A DNA stretch of 8,675 nt from an uncultured Campylobacter sp. (GCF_937981295.1 NZ_CALJPC010000063.1:1-8675); one strand, 5' to 3'; positions 1 to 6,940 are shown, counted from the stretch's first letter. Program-made: numbers and translations. The notes: generated by a model not told the origin, from the letters alone.

Positions 1-328
1 CTGCGGACGTCACTAAATTTAACGGCGGCTTGTCTTTTTCCTTTATACGTCGTTGGAAACTCGGTCGGCTTCGGTCACGTATTGCGTATACGCTCCCTCG
101 CCTCCGTCGTTTCCGCCTAGTCTAAAGAAAAAATGCTGCGCCTTAAAATTTTTACAACTTGTTTTTGTCCTATGATTTAAATTTTACTCGTCTAGAACAA
201 AATACTTCGCCCTTAAATTTTGCGGTTGCTTGCCTCGCGAGCGCTTTTCCAAAATTTCGTAAAATTTTTGCTCCGCAGGCTATATAATGGACTACTTACC
301 GAAATAGTAAATTTAAAAGGATATAAAA
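1..328. other. Non-coding left flank with palindrome-bearing GC-rich segment
   Basis: No convincing gene is seen here. The first 120 bases are much richer in G+C than the following AT-rich stretch. They contain a perfect 10-bp palindrome GCGTATACGC (84-93), a direct repeat TCGGTC (61-66 and 71-76), and inverted arms GGAAAC (55-60) and GTTTCC (109-114). On the minus strand a frame stays open from about 196 down to a TAA near 43, but it has no start codon and no ribosome site. This could be the end of a decayed gene or a dispersed intergenic element; one copy in one window cannot decide. From about 120 to 280 the DNA is AAATTT-rich spacer. Confidence 0.5.
283..288 (+). promoter_or_regulatory. 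-10 box upstream of the 329 gene
   Basis: A perfect TATAAT lies 40 nt before the ATG at 329. No good -35 hexamer sits 16-18 nt upstream (the bases there read TAAAAT). Campylobacter sigma-70 promoters often lack a clear -35 and have T-rich DNA instead, and the stretch at 261-270 is A/T-rich. Confidence 0.45.
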
Positions 329-1660
329 ATGGAAAACCAGGTCAAAAATTTTCTACAAAATTGCGAGTAGATCGTTAAATCACAAGCAAAGTGATACGAA
401 AATCGTAGCTCTTTTGCAACCAAAATTCCACCCGTTTTTATACTGCCTTATGATGAATTTGAGAAAAAATATGGCTCAAATTTATATTTGGATGGTAGCT
501 TTGACGTACTGGTGTTTGACGGCGATCTTAGCCTGTCGTGATGCACGATAAATTCCGCATGGCTTGAGGATAAATTTAGCGAAGCGGGCGGTAAAAATAC
601 CGCACGAGCGATGTTTGTTAACGGAAATTTATCCACCGGCGGCGATATCGTCGATGATGATTATCTGTTTTTACAGGTTGCTAAAGATACGACGTGCAAT
701 TATCTGCATTCGCAGGACGGCATTATCGCAATCGGCGGCAATCTAACGGCGCTTTGGGGCATAAGCGGTGAATACAACGACGGAATGTTGCAGGTTTTTG
801 GAAAAACGCAAGCGCCGTATATCGTCTCAAACGACCACGCGATGCCTGATCATAGCGCTAGCGAATGCGTCTATGTCCTAGACGGACGGATCGGTCAAAG
901 CTACCTAGGCGCGCTTGATGGTTGGGAATTTTTTGAAAATTGCGAGCTGATGTTTAAGGACGGAATTTGCGTAGATGAGCATCAGATCGATATTTCTGCC
1001 TTTTTTAAATTTGTAAAAAAGGGCGCTAATCCGCTGGTGGATTTTAAAACTTTTGAGGCTAGAAAAGCCGCCTGGGACGAAGAAAATGAAGAGCAGGAGC
1101 CAGAATACGCAGGCGATTTGCCTAAAAATTCCGAGACTATCGCCGAGACGATATATTTAGAAAATTTCAGCGGCAGCGATGAGGAGCTATACGAGTATAT
1201 GGTGAGCGAATTCGAGGCTATAGAAAAAATCGGCGACGAAAGCGAAAAATATGCTTATGACGGCAGAGCTTTCAAGCTGTCTATCATTGCCGCAAGGATG
1301 GCGGAAAATTGGCGGCTGATTACTGAGCGTTATTCTGCGCAGCAGATAGACGATCTACGCAAAATCATCATTAAGAGCGCGACGAATTTAGCCGATTATT
1401 TTTTAAAGATCGGCGATAAAAAACAGCTTGCGTTCATCTATAAATTTTTAAACGATGATGCGGTAAGCATCGAAAAAGACGAGCCGTTTTTATACGAAAC
1501 GCTGGTGCGCGCGGGCCTAGCGCTGCAAGATTACGATAACGCTTACGCGTTAGTGTCCGTCATCGATAAAAAGTCCGAATTTCTGCCGCAGGAGATGGTA
1601 AAAAGCATCGCGGACGTGATTAAAAGCGAAGGATACCGGGCTTGGCTGGCAAAACAGTAG
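329..1660 (+). pseudogene. Unrecognised cytoplasmic protein gene, disrupted by three in-frame stops
   Basis: The ATG at 329 has a good ribosome site (AAGGA at 317-321, 7-nt spacer) and is in frame with the long open frame ending at 1660, giving a would-be protein of 443 residues. The frame is broken by TAG at 368 (codon 14), TGA at 392 (codon 22) and TGA at 539 (codon 71), with no indel. Between and after the stops the translation reads as sensible protein, for example a YLDGSFDVLVFDGDLSLS segment before the third stop, which continues the strand-turn pattern of the intact part. Each stop is one transition from a sense codon (CAG or TGG; CGA or TGG). No signal peptide or membrane segment is visible. 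I do not recognise a named family. The region from about codon 53 to 180 has recurring G-[DN]-L and [VI]-x-G-[DNK] turns, as in repeat-built beta structures. Most likely a recently inactivated gene; sequencing error or readthrough is possible. Confidence 0.65.
611..1660 (+). CDS. Hypothetical protein, intact downstream part of the disrupted gene
   Basis: This is the longest uninterrupted frame of the broken gene, 349 residues if the ATG at 611 were used. That ATG has no recognisable Shine-Dalgarno sequence, so it is probably an internal methionine and this protein may not be made. Residues 1-80 are rich in beta turns (VNGNL, AIGGNL, EYNDGMLQVFGK, then SNDHAMP). This is a repeat-like pattern I associate loosely with polymer-forming or beta-helix style proteins. 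From about residue 115 it is acidic and mostly helical, with a very acidic stretch near 155-165 (EENEEQEPEY) and helix pairs towards the C terminus that could be a small helical-repeat domain. It ends in TAG just before the terminator shared with nth. Trp is encoded by TGG throughout this part. Confidence 0.55.
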   Translation: MFVNGNLSTGGDIVDDDYLFLQVAKDTTCNYLHSQDGIIAIGGNLTALWGISGEYNDGMLQVFGKTQAPYIVSNDHAMPDHSASECVYVLDGRIGQSYLGALDGWEFFENCELMFKDGICVDEHQIDISAFFKFVKKGANPLVDFKTFEARKAAWDEENEEQEPEYAGDLPKNSETIAETIYLENFSGSDEELYEYMVSEFEAIEKIGDESEKYAYDGRAFKLSIIAARMAENWRLITERYSAQQIDDLRKIIIKSATNLADYFLKIGDKKQLAFIYKFLNDDAVSIEKDEPFLYETLVRAGLALQDYDNAYALVSVIDKKSEFLPQEMVKSIADVIKSEGYRAWLAKQ

Positions 1661-1692
1661 GTCCCGAAAAGTAAAATTTCATAAAATTTAAA

Positions 1693-1735
1693 TCCGTAAA
1701 ATTTAACTCGCGAACATAGACTTAAATTTTACGGA
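1693..1735. terminator. Bidirectional terminator between convergent genes
   Basis: A perfect 14-bp inverted repeat, arms 1693-1706 and 1722-1735 (TCCGTAAAATTTAA and its complement), encloses a 15-nt loop. It lies between the end of the plus-strand gene (1660) and the end of nth. The right arm contains the nth stop codon (TTA at 1729-1731 on the plus strand). The minus-strand exit is T-rich (complement of 1681-1692). The plus-strand exit is only moderately T-rich, so termination may be stronger for nth. Confidence 0.7.
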
Positions 1736-2364
1736 AAATTCTTATCTTTGCTGCTGCACAGCTCGTTTAAAAAGCACTCCTTGCAGTTTGGCTTTATCGC
1801 CTTACAGGTGTAGCGGCCGAAAAGCACCATGCCTTGGTGCAGCTTACCAAGATCCGTTTTAAAAGCCTCGCTAAGATCGCGCTCCGTAAGCTCGGGCGTC
1901 TTTGCACGGCTCAGCCCTAGGCGATGCGCGACGCGAAAGACGTGCGTATCTACCGCCATCACGTTTGCGCCCGCGCCCTCTAAAAGCACGACGTGAGCAG
2001 TCTTTTGCCCCACGCCCGCAAGAGATTTGAGCCCCGCTTCATCAAGCGGCACGACGCCGCCAAAGTCGCTAACCACCGCCTGTGCCATTTTGATTAAATT
2101 TACCGCTTTGTTGTTGTAGAAATTGCACGAGCTAATTAGCAGCTTTACGCTTGCCAGATTGGCCTTTGCGAGCTCCTTAACGCTAGGGAATTCCGCAAAA
2201 AAGCGCGGCGTGATCAAATTTACCCGCTTGTCGGTACACTGCGCGCTAAGCATCACGCAGACCAAAAGCTGATAGTTGTCTTTAAATTTCAACTCACTGC
2301 GCTCTTCTGCAAAGTTTTGCAGAATTCTCTTTTTTATCTCTAAAATATCTTTTTTACTTCTCAT
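1729..2364 (-). CDS. nth: Endonuclease III (DNA glycosylase/AP lyase)
   Basis: Base-excision repair enzyme that removes oxidised pyrimidines from DNA and nicks at the abasic site. Counting from an upstream ATG at 2370, the 213-residue frame shows the helix-hairpin-helix LAGVGQKTAH with catalytic Lys123, the catalytic Asp141 in AVDTHVFRVAHRLGL, and a complete iron-sulfur cluster motif Cys189-X6-Cys196-X2-Cys199-X5-Cys205. Length and motifs match the bacterial Nth family, whose E. coli member has 211 residues. Two ATGs compete: the one at 2370 is only 1 nt from the AGGA (2372-2375), while the one at 2364 is 7 nt away, so I chose 2364 (211 residues, starting MRSKKDILEIKK). It is divergent from peb4 and ends inside a terminator hairpin. 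In C. jejuni nth also sits next to and divergent from peb4 (Cj0595c, from memory). Confidence 0.96.
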   Translation of the reverse strand: MRSKKDILEIKKRILQNFAEERSELKFKDNYQLLVCVMLSAQCTDKRVNLITPRFFAEFPSVKELAKANLASVKLLISSCNFYNNKAVNLIKMAQAVVSDFGGVVPLDEAGLKSLAGVGQKTAHVVLLEGAGANVMAVDTHVFRVAHRLGLSRAKTPELTERDLSEAFKTDLGKLHQGMVLFGRYTCKAIKPNCKECFLNELCSSKDKNFP

Positions 2365-2397
2365 TTGCATTTCCTCAAGGCGGAATTCTACCCTAAA

Positions 2398-2426
2398 ATT
2401 CTAAAGTACAGTTTGATTGTTAACAA
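2398..2426 (-). promoter_or_regulatory. nth promoter
   Basis: On the minus strand, TTGTTA (2421-2426) and TAGAAT (2398-2403) are separated by exactly 17 nt, a good sigma-70 arrangement. Transcription would start near 2391, about 27 nt before the preferred nth ATG. A second TAGAAT at 2385-2390 is closer to the gene but lacks a good -35. The -35 overlaps the palindrome TTGTTAACAA at 2417-2426. Confidence 0.55.
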
Positions 2427-2440
2427 CTTTGAGTTATAAT
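2413..2440 (+). promoter_or_regulatory. Promoter of the peb4-fbaA operon
   Basis: A perfect TATAAT at 2435-2440 is preceded at 16 nt by TTGATT (2413-2418). The start of transcription would be near 2447, leaving a leader of about 23 nt before the peb4 ATG. Its -35 box abuts and partly overlaps the nth -35 on the other strand. Confidence 0.65.
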
Positions 2441-2469
2441 CGCCATTAAAATTTTTTTAAGGAATTGTG

Positions 2470-3279
2470 ATGAAAAAAGTTTTATTTACAGCACTTAGTT
2501 TGGCTGCCGCTATCAGCCTTAACGCTACCGTTTACGCTACCGTAAATGGCAAAGACGTAACTGAAAAAGAGCTCGCTCCACTACTTCAAGGCATAGGCAA
2601 TGTAGATATCGCTGCTCTTAATGCCGATCAAAAAAAGGAGCTTATCGATAAAGGCATTGATCTGATGCTGCTAACGGATGAAGCTAAAAAATCGGGCGTT
2701 ATGGACGAAGATGTTTATAAAAAAGAGCTTGAAATCGTAAAAGATAACTTAGCGCTTCGTGTATGGCAGGCTAAAGAAGCCAGCAAAATAAATATCGACG
2801 ATAAAGAAATAGCCGATTTTTATAACAAAAACAAAGCGCGCTTTACCGAGCCTGCGAGAATCAAAGCGGCTCAGATCGTCGTTAAAACCGAAGCTGAGGC
2901 AAACGATATTATTAAGCAGTTAAAAGGGCTTAGCGACAGTGCACTATTTACTAAATTTGCAGAGCTTGCCAAAGCTAAATCTATCGATCCGCAGGCTAAA
3001 CAAACCGGCGGCGAGCTAGGCTGGATGCCTAGCGATCAGGTCAAGCCTTTTGCCGATGCGATCTCTAAGATAAAAGATGGTCAAATCACTACTAAAGCGA
3101 TTAGAAGCAGAGTCGGATATCACGTCGTGTTAAAAGAGGAGTCTCAAGCTAAAAAGCAGTTAAGTCAAAGCGAGGCAAAGCCTTTTATTGAGCGCGTGCT
3201 TAGACAGCAAAAAGCGGCGAAAGTAGTCGAGCAAAAAGCAGCAGATCTTCACAAAAGCGCTAAAATCGAGTATAAATAA
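2470..3279 (+). CDS. peb4: PEB4/Cbf2-like periplasmic peptidyl-prolyl isomerase (SurA-like chaperone)
   Basis: Periplasmic folding factor of the parvulin (PpiC/SurA) type. In C. jejuni PEB4 assists outer-membrane protein assembly and affects adhesion and biofilm formation. The protein (269 residues) starts with a signal peptide, MKKVLFTALSLAAAISLNA, probably cut shortly after at VYA. An N-terminal helical chaperone part covers about residues 24-125. The parvulin domain runs from about 130 to 225, with RIKAAQIVVKTEAEA at its start, GGELGWMPSDQVKPFADAI in the middle and GYHVVLKEE at its end. A C-terminal helix ends SAKIEYK, very like the C. jejuni PEB4 end. The ATG at 2470 is preferred over the GTG at 2467 because AAGGA (2459-2463) is 6 nt from the ATG. 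First gene of an operon: fbaA begins 14 nt after its stop. Confidence 0.93.
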   Translation: MKKVLFTALSLAAAISLNATVYATVNGKDVTEKELAPLLQGIGNVDIAALNADQKKELIDKGIDLMLLTDEAKKSGVMDEDVYKKELEIVKDNLALRVWQAKEASKINIDDKEIADFYNKNKARFTEPARIKAAQIVVKTEAEANDIIKQLKGLSDSALFTKFAELAKAKSIDPQAKQTGGELGWMPSDQVKPFADAISKIKDGQITTKAIRSRVGYHVVLKEESQAKKQLSQSEAKPFIERVLRQQKAAKVVEQKAADLHKSAKIEYK

Positions 3280-3293
3280 TATAGGAGCTAAAA

Positions 3294-4358
3294 ATGGGCG
3301 TTTTAGATATAGTAAAACCGGGCGTTTTAAGCGGCGATGACGTAAGTAAGGTCTATGCATATGCGAAGCAGCAGAGTTTTGCGATCCCTGCGGTAAACGT
3401 AGTGGGATCAAATTCCATAAACGCCGTCTTGGAAAGTGCTAAAATCGCAAATTCGCCCGTTATTATTCAGTTTAGCAACGGCGGCGCAGCGTTTTACGCG
3501 GGCGCTACTTGCCCTAATGCCGCAGTTTTGGGCGCTATCGCAGGCGCGCATCAAGTGCATGCTTTGGCGGCTCATTACGGCGTCGCGGTGATTTTGCATA
3601 CCGATCATGCCGCAAGGAAGCTGCTTCCGTGGATCGACGAGCTCATTAAGGCCAACGCCGCGAATAAAAAAGCTCACGGCGTGCCGCTTTTTAGCTCGCA
3701 TATGCTCGATCTTAGCGAGGATGATTTGGAGTTAAATTTAGCGACCTGCGAGAAGTATTTGGAAATTTTAAGCGATCTTGGAATTTCGCTTGAGATCGAG
3801 CTTGGCGTCACAGGCGGCGAAGAGGACGGCGTCGATAATACCGGCGTCGATAACGCGCGGCTTTACACCCAGCCCGCAGATGTCGCGCTTGCCTACGAGC
3901 GACTTGGCAAAATCAGCGATAGATTTAGCATCGCAGCAAGCTTTGGCAACGTGCACGGCGTGTATAAGCCGGGTAATGTCGTGCTGAGACCTGAAATTTT
4001 GAAAAATTCGCAAAAATTCGTCCGCGAAAAATTTAATCTGCAATCCGAAAAGCCTGTAAATTTCGTCTTTCACGGCGGCAGTGGCAGCGAGACCTCCGAT
4101 ATCAAGGCGGCCGTGAGCTACGGCGTCGTTAAGATGAATATCGACACTGACACGCAGTGGGCGTTTTGGGACGGCGTGCGCGCTTATGAGGCCAAAAATC
4201 ACGGCTATTTGCAGGCTCAAATTGGCAATCCGGAAGGTGAGGATAAACCGAATAAAAAATTCTACGATCCTCGCAAGTGGCTAAGAGCTGGCGAGCAGAG
4301 TATGGTGGCGCGCTTGCAGGTCGCATTTGACAATCTAAATTGCCTAAATAGGAACTAA
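3294..4358 (+). CDS. fbaA: Class II fructose-1,6-bisphosphate aldolase
   Basis: Zinc-dependent aldolase that splits fructose-1,6-bisphosphate to glyceraldehyde-3-phosphate and DHAP; in Campylobacter, which generally lacks phosphofructokinase, it is expected to run mainly in the gluconeogenic direction. The 354-residue protein is the class IIA (FbaA) type; E. coli FbaA has 359. Visible active-site elements are the TDHA motif with Asp104 and zinc ligand His105, Glu169 and the GGEEDGV loop (Glu176-Glu177), zinc ligand His221 in HGVYKPGN, His260 followed by the phosphate-binding GGSGS, and NID (Asn282, Asp284) in KMNIDTDTQWA. All expected catalytic residues are present. AGGAG at 3283-3287 sits 6 nt before the ATG. 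It is cotranscribed with peb4, and its last codons carry the ribosome site of the next gene. C. jejuni has the same peb4-fba order. Confidence 0.97.
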   Translation: MGVLDIVKPGVLSGDDVSKVYAYAKQQSFAIPAVNVVGSNSINAVLESAKIANSPVIIQFSNGGAAFYAGATCPNAAVLGAIAGAHQVHALAAHYGVAVILHTDHAARKLLPWIDELIKANAANKKAHGVPLFSSHMLDLSEDDLELNLATCEKYLEILSDLGISLEIELGVTGGEEDGVDNTGVDNARLYTQPADVALAYERLGKISDRFSIAASFGNVHGVYKPGNVVLRPEILKNSQKFVREKFNLQSEKPVNFVFHGGSGSETSDIKAAVSYGVVKMNIDTDTQWAFWDGVRAYEAKNHGYLQAQIGNPEGEDKPNKKFYDPRKWLRAGEQSMVARLQVAFDNLNCLNRN

Positions 4359-4359
4359 T

Positions 4360-5649
4360 ATGGATCGCCCAAATAACGAAGTGCTCGATATCACGCTACC
4401 TGAGGCGAAGGAGCGCTCGTTAGCGGGCGTTTTTTTTAAGATCGCAGCTCTGCCGATTGCGGTTTTTGTGGTGTTTTTGCTGGGCTATTTGGGGCTTATC
4501 GGGCTGAAGGTAGAAACACACTCGATCCTGATGCTTGCGGTTTTGCTAATTATTGCACTAATTTTAGCTCGTCATAATGCAGAATACGGCTGCTTAAATT
4601 TTCAAAATAATATCGATGACTTCAAGCGCGAGCTGAAAAATTACATTGTCGCCAATCTCTTAAGTATCGGCGGTAAGAAAAAATCCGATGCTAGCTTTGA
4701 TCTTTTTGTGGACGAATACGGCTACTCGCTGCGTAATCAAAACTACGCTTCCGTCGCGTCGGCAGTCTTTCCGATGCTTGGAATTTTAGGAACTTTCATC
4801 TCGATTGCGATTTCGATGCCGCACTTTTCCTCAAGCAATATCGATGGGCTCGAAACCGAGATCGCGCAGCTTCTAGGCGGCGTAGGTACAGCATTTTACG
4901 TCTCGATCTATGGAATTTTCTTAGCGCTTTGGTGGATATATTTCGAGAAAAAGGGCATCAGCAAATATGAGCGTCTGCTCATCAAATACAAAAATTCTAC
5001 TAAAAATTTCTTCTGGAACAAAGACGAGATCACGCAGGGCTATCTGAGCGAAATTTTAAACGCTAATTCTGAAATTTCGCGCTCATTTGCGATGATGAGC
5101 TCTACGAATTTTACCGAAAGGCTAAACCGCCTAATCGATGAAAAAATCGGCGCTTTTGAAAGCGTGATGGAAGCCGAGAAGCGAAGTATGGCGATTACAC
5201 AAGAAGAGCTTGAAAAAGCAGGCGAGATGATCCAAAGGACAAATCTCGCTCACGGTGAGTTAGATAAGAGCTTCGCTCAAATTTTATCTGCGCTCAAGTC
5301 TGTGTCTGCAAGCCTAATCGAAATTCAAAACGGAATTTCCGCGCAGTATCTAAGCCAGTCTAAGACTTTAACGGATGGGCAAGGCGAGCTGGCTAACATT
5401 ACTAGTGCATTAAGTGCTCAAATCAAGAGCCTAAATGCCTCCTTGGGCGGGTTTGCGGGCGAAATTTCAAGTTCGCAGAATGCTTACGCCGCTAAAATTG
5501 ACGCTAGCTTTAAGGGACTAAGCGCGGATTTGAAGGCACTTTTAGCTGGAGAGGGTGCTGCGCGGACGAGCAACGAAAGCATAATCGAAGAGCTTCGTAA
5601 AACGCTTGCGAGCATCGATGAAAAAGCACTTTTAGATGAAAACGAATAA
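4360..5649 (+). CDS. MotA/TolQ/ExbB-family proton-channel-like inner-membrane protein with long helical tail
   Basis: Predicted ion-channel subunit of an envelope motor, counterpart of Cj0598 by position. The 429-residue protein has two N-terminal membrane helices (about 24-48 and 55-71), a cytoplasmic segment, then helices at about 131-153 and 170-195. The last two carry the family signature: FPMLGILGTF with Thr145, and LLGGVGTAFYVSIYGI with Thr177, corresponding to the channel threonines of TolQ/ExbB. After residue 200 comes a 230-residue, mostly helical cytoplasmic tail rich in Ala, Ser, Leu and Glu (for example QIKSLNASLGGFAGEI), probably coiled coil, which TolQ and ExbB lack. The ATG is 1 nt after the fbaA stop, with AGGAA (4350-4354) inside the end of fbaA, so translation is probably coupled. 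The next gene overlaps by 14 nt, which argues that the two products form one complex. What the motor drives is unknown. Confidence 0.85.
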   Translation: MDRPNNEVLDITLPEAKERSLAGVFFKIAALPIAVFVVFLLGYLGLIGLKVETHSILMLAVLLIIALILARHNAEYGCLNFQNNIDDFKRELKNYIVANLLSIGGKKKSDASFDLFVDEYGYSLRNQNYASVASAVFPMLGILGTFISIAISMPHFSSSNIDGLETEIAQLLGGVGTAFYVSIYGIFLALWWIYFEKKGISKYERLLIKYKNSTKNFFWNKDEITQGYLSEILNANSEISRSFAMMSSTNFTERLNRLIDEKIGAFESVMEAEKRSMAITQEELEKAGEMIQRTNLAHGELDKSFAQILSALKSVSASLIEIQNGISAQYLSQSKTLTDGQGELANITSALSAQIKSLNASLGGFAGEISSSQNAYAAKIDASFKGLSADLKALLAGEGAARTSNESIIEELRKTLASIDEKALLDENE

Positions 5650-6658
5650 CGAAGAAAAAGAGACTTTTTGGATCGCGTACGCCGATTTGATGGCGGGACT
5701 ACTTTTTGTTTTCGTGCTTTTAGTAGGCGGCATCATCGTCAAATACTTCCTCACGCAAAGCAACCTGCAAGAGAAAGAAAGTCAAATTTCAAGCGCGCTA
5801 GCAAGCCTGCAAAGCCAGGAGAAAAAAAGCGCCGAGCTTGAGGCGCTGAATAAAATTTTTAGCGACCAGCTCGAGAAGCTAAATATCGAAAACACCGATC
5901 TTCGAAAGCAAAATTCCATCTACTTCATACAGATCGAAGATCTGACCGAGATGGCGGAGAGGCTGAAAAAAGAGAATTTAGACATAAACTCGCTTCTGCA
6001 AAAAACGCGCGAGGACGCCAACGCTACGATCAGCCAGAACGAACTTAAAATCGCCTTTTTGCTTGATCAGCTCACGAAGAAGGAGAGCGATTTTAATAAA
6101 ATTTTACAAGACCTCAACGTCACGAAAAACCGCATCCGCAACCTCACCGGAATGAAGGTCAAGATCATCGCCGATCTGAAGGAGAAGCTGGGCGGCAAGA
6201 TCCGCATCGATAACGAAAGCGGCGCGATGACGCTAAGCTCGTCGATACTTTTCGATAAGGGCTCAAGCGAGCTGAAAGAGGGCGCCAAAGAGACGCTCCG
6301 CTCGACGCTGCAGAGCTATTTCGCCGCGCTTTTGAATAATAATGAAATTCGCGAAAATTTAGATCAGATCATCATCGAAGGGCACACGGACAGCGACGGC
6401 GGGTATTTGTACAACCTCGAGCTGTCGCAAAATAGGGCGTTTGCGGTGATGGATTTCATCAACTCGTGGAATAAAGATGAGCGACTGCAAAAATATCTCA
6501 TCGCTAGCGGTCGCAGCTACACCCAGCCCGTGATGCGCAGAGGCGTCGAGGACAAGGACGCTAGCCGCCGCATCGAGATCAAATTTACCCTTTCAAACAA
6601 AGAGGCGATGGAGGAGATCAGGAAATTTTTGCAGTTCGACGCGAACGCTACGAATTAG
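5636..6658 (+). CDS. OmpA/MotB-like membrane-anchored peptidoglycan-binding protein
   Basis: Predicted partner of the preceding channel protein; counterpart of Cj0599. The 340-residue protein has a short cytoplasmic N terminus and one membrane helix (about 18-39) preceded by WIAYADLMAGLLFVF. Asp17 is at the place of the proton-carrying aspartate of MotB, TolR and ExbD, so this is an inner-membrane stator subunit rather than an outer-membrane porin. Residues about 42-170 form a long charged coiled coil. The C-terminal OmpA-like domain (about 198-320) shows SILFDKGSSEL, GHTDSDGG (249-256), LSQNRAFAVMDFI (263-275) and DASRRIEIKF (308-317), the usual peptidoglycan-binding motifs. No clear Shine-Dalgarno precedes the ATG at 5636, which lies inside the end of the upstream gene; translation is probably by coupling. 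Ends in TAG, likely last in the operon. Confidence 0.87.
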   Translation: MKTNNEEKETFWIAYADLMAGLLFVFVLLVGGIIVKYFLTQSNLQEKESQISSALASLQSQEKKSAELEALNKIFSDQLEKLNIENTDLRKQNSIYFIQIEDLTEMAERLKKENLDINSLLQKTREDANATISQNELKIAFLLDQLTKKESDFNKILQDLNVTKNRIRNLTGMKVKIIADLKEKLGGKIRIDNESGAMTLSSSILFDKGSSELKEGAKETLRSTLQSYFAALLNNNEIRENLDQIIIEGHTDSDGGYLYNLELSQNRAFAVMDFINSWNKDERLQKYLIASGRSYTQPVMRRGVEDKDASRRIEIKFTLSNKEAMEEIRKFLQFDANATN

Positions 6659-6668
6659 TGGCTCGCCC

Positions 6669-6757
6669 TTAACGGCTCGCTCGAAATTTTAGCCCGCAAA
6701 GGGGAGAGCTTAAAATTTTAAAATTCCTAAAGAATTAACGGCTCATCTGAAATTTTA
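6669..6757. repeat. Pair of 23-nt imperfect direct repeats
   Basis: Copies at 6669-6691 and 6735-6757 share TTAACGGCTC and GAAATTTTA and differ at four consecutive central positions. They sit 66 nt apart just downstream of the OmpA-like gene. No function is evident; they may belong to a dispersed intergenic family. Confidence 0.4.
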
Positions 6758-6940
6758 ACGGCGGCAGAATGTATCCTTTTATTTTGGCGCGAATGTCATA
6801 AATTGGCGCTCACTAAATTTTACGCAGCGTTTACGCAGCATCTGCCGCGGCGGAATAGGTTTAAATTTTGAGCCCGCGCATTTTGACGCGCTTTTAGTAC
6901 CTCCGCGCGGATAATATGGTTTAAATTTAGACCTTTAAAT

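Noticed and set aside
43..196. Minus-strand frame ending in TAA near 43
   Set aside because: It has no start codon or ribosome site and about 50 codons. It is kept only as a possible remnant in the description of the left flank.
368..541. Reassigned UGA (Trp or Gly) or selenocysteine to explain the in-frame TGA codons
   Set aside because: One of the three stops is TAG, Trp is written TGG many times in the same gene, no other gene in the window has an internal TGA, and the gene order points to Campylobacter, which uses the standard bacterial code.
448..746. Short open frames on both strands over the disrupted 5' region
   Set aside because: They are about 60 codons long, lack ribosome sites and have low-complexity translations. 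The plus-strand frame starting at 329 explains this DNA better.
3768..4220. 150-codon open frame on the minus strand inside fbaA
   Set aside because: It is fully covered by the aldolase gene, whose motifs are complete. The frame has no ribosome site and no recognisable domain.
4360..6658. Complete Zorya defence system
   Set aside because: Only the ZorA/ZorB-like pair is present. No ZorC, ZorD helicase or ZorE nuclease is adjacent, and the pair lies in a conserved housekeeping operon.
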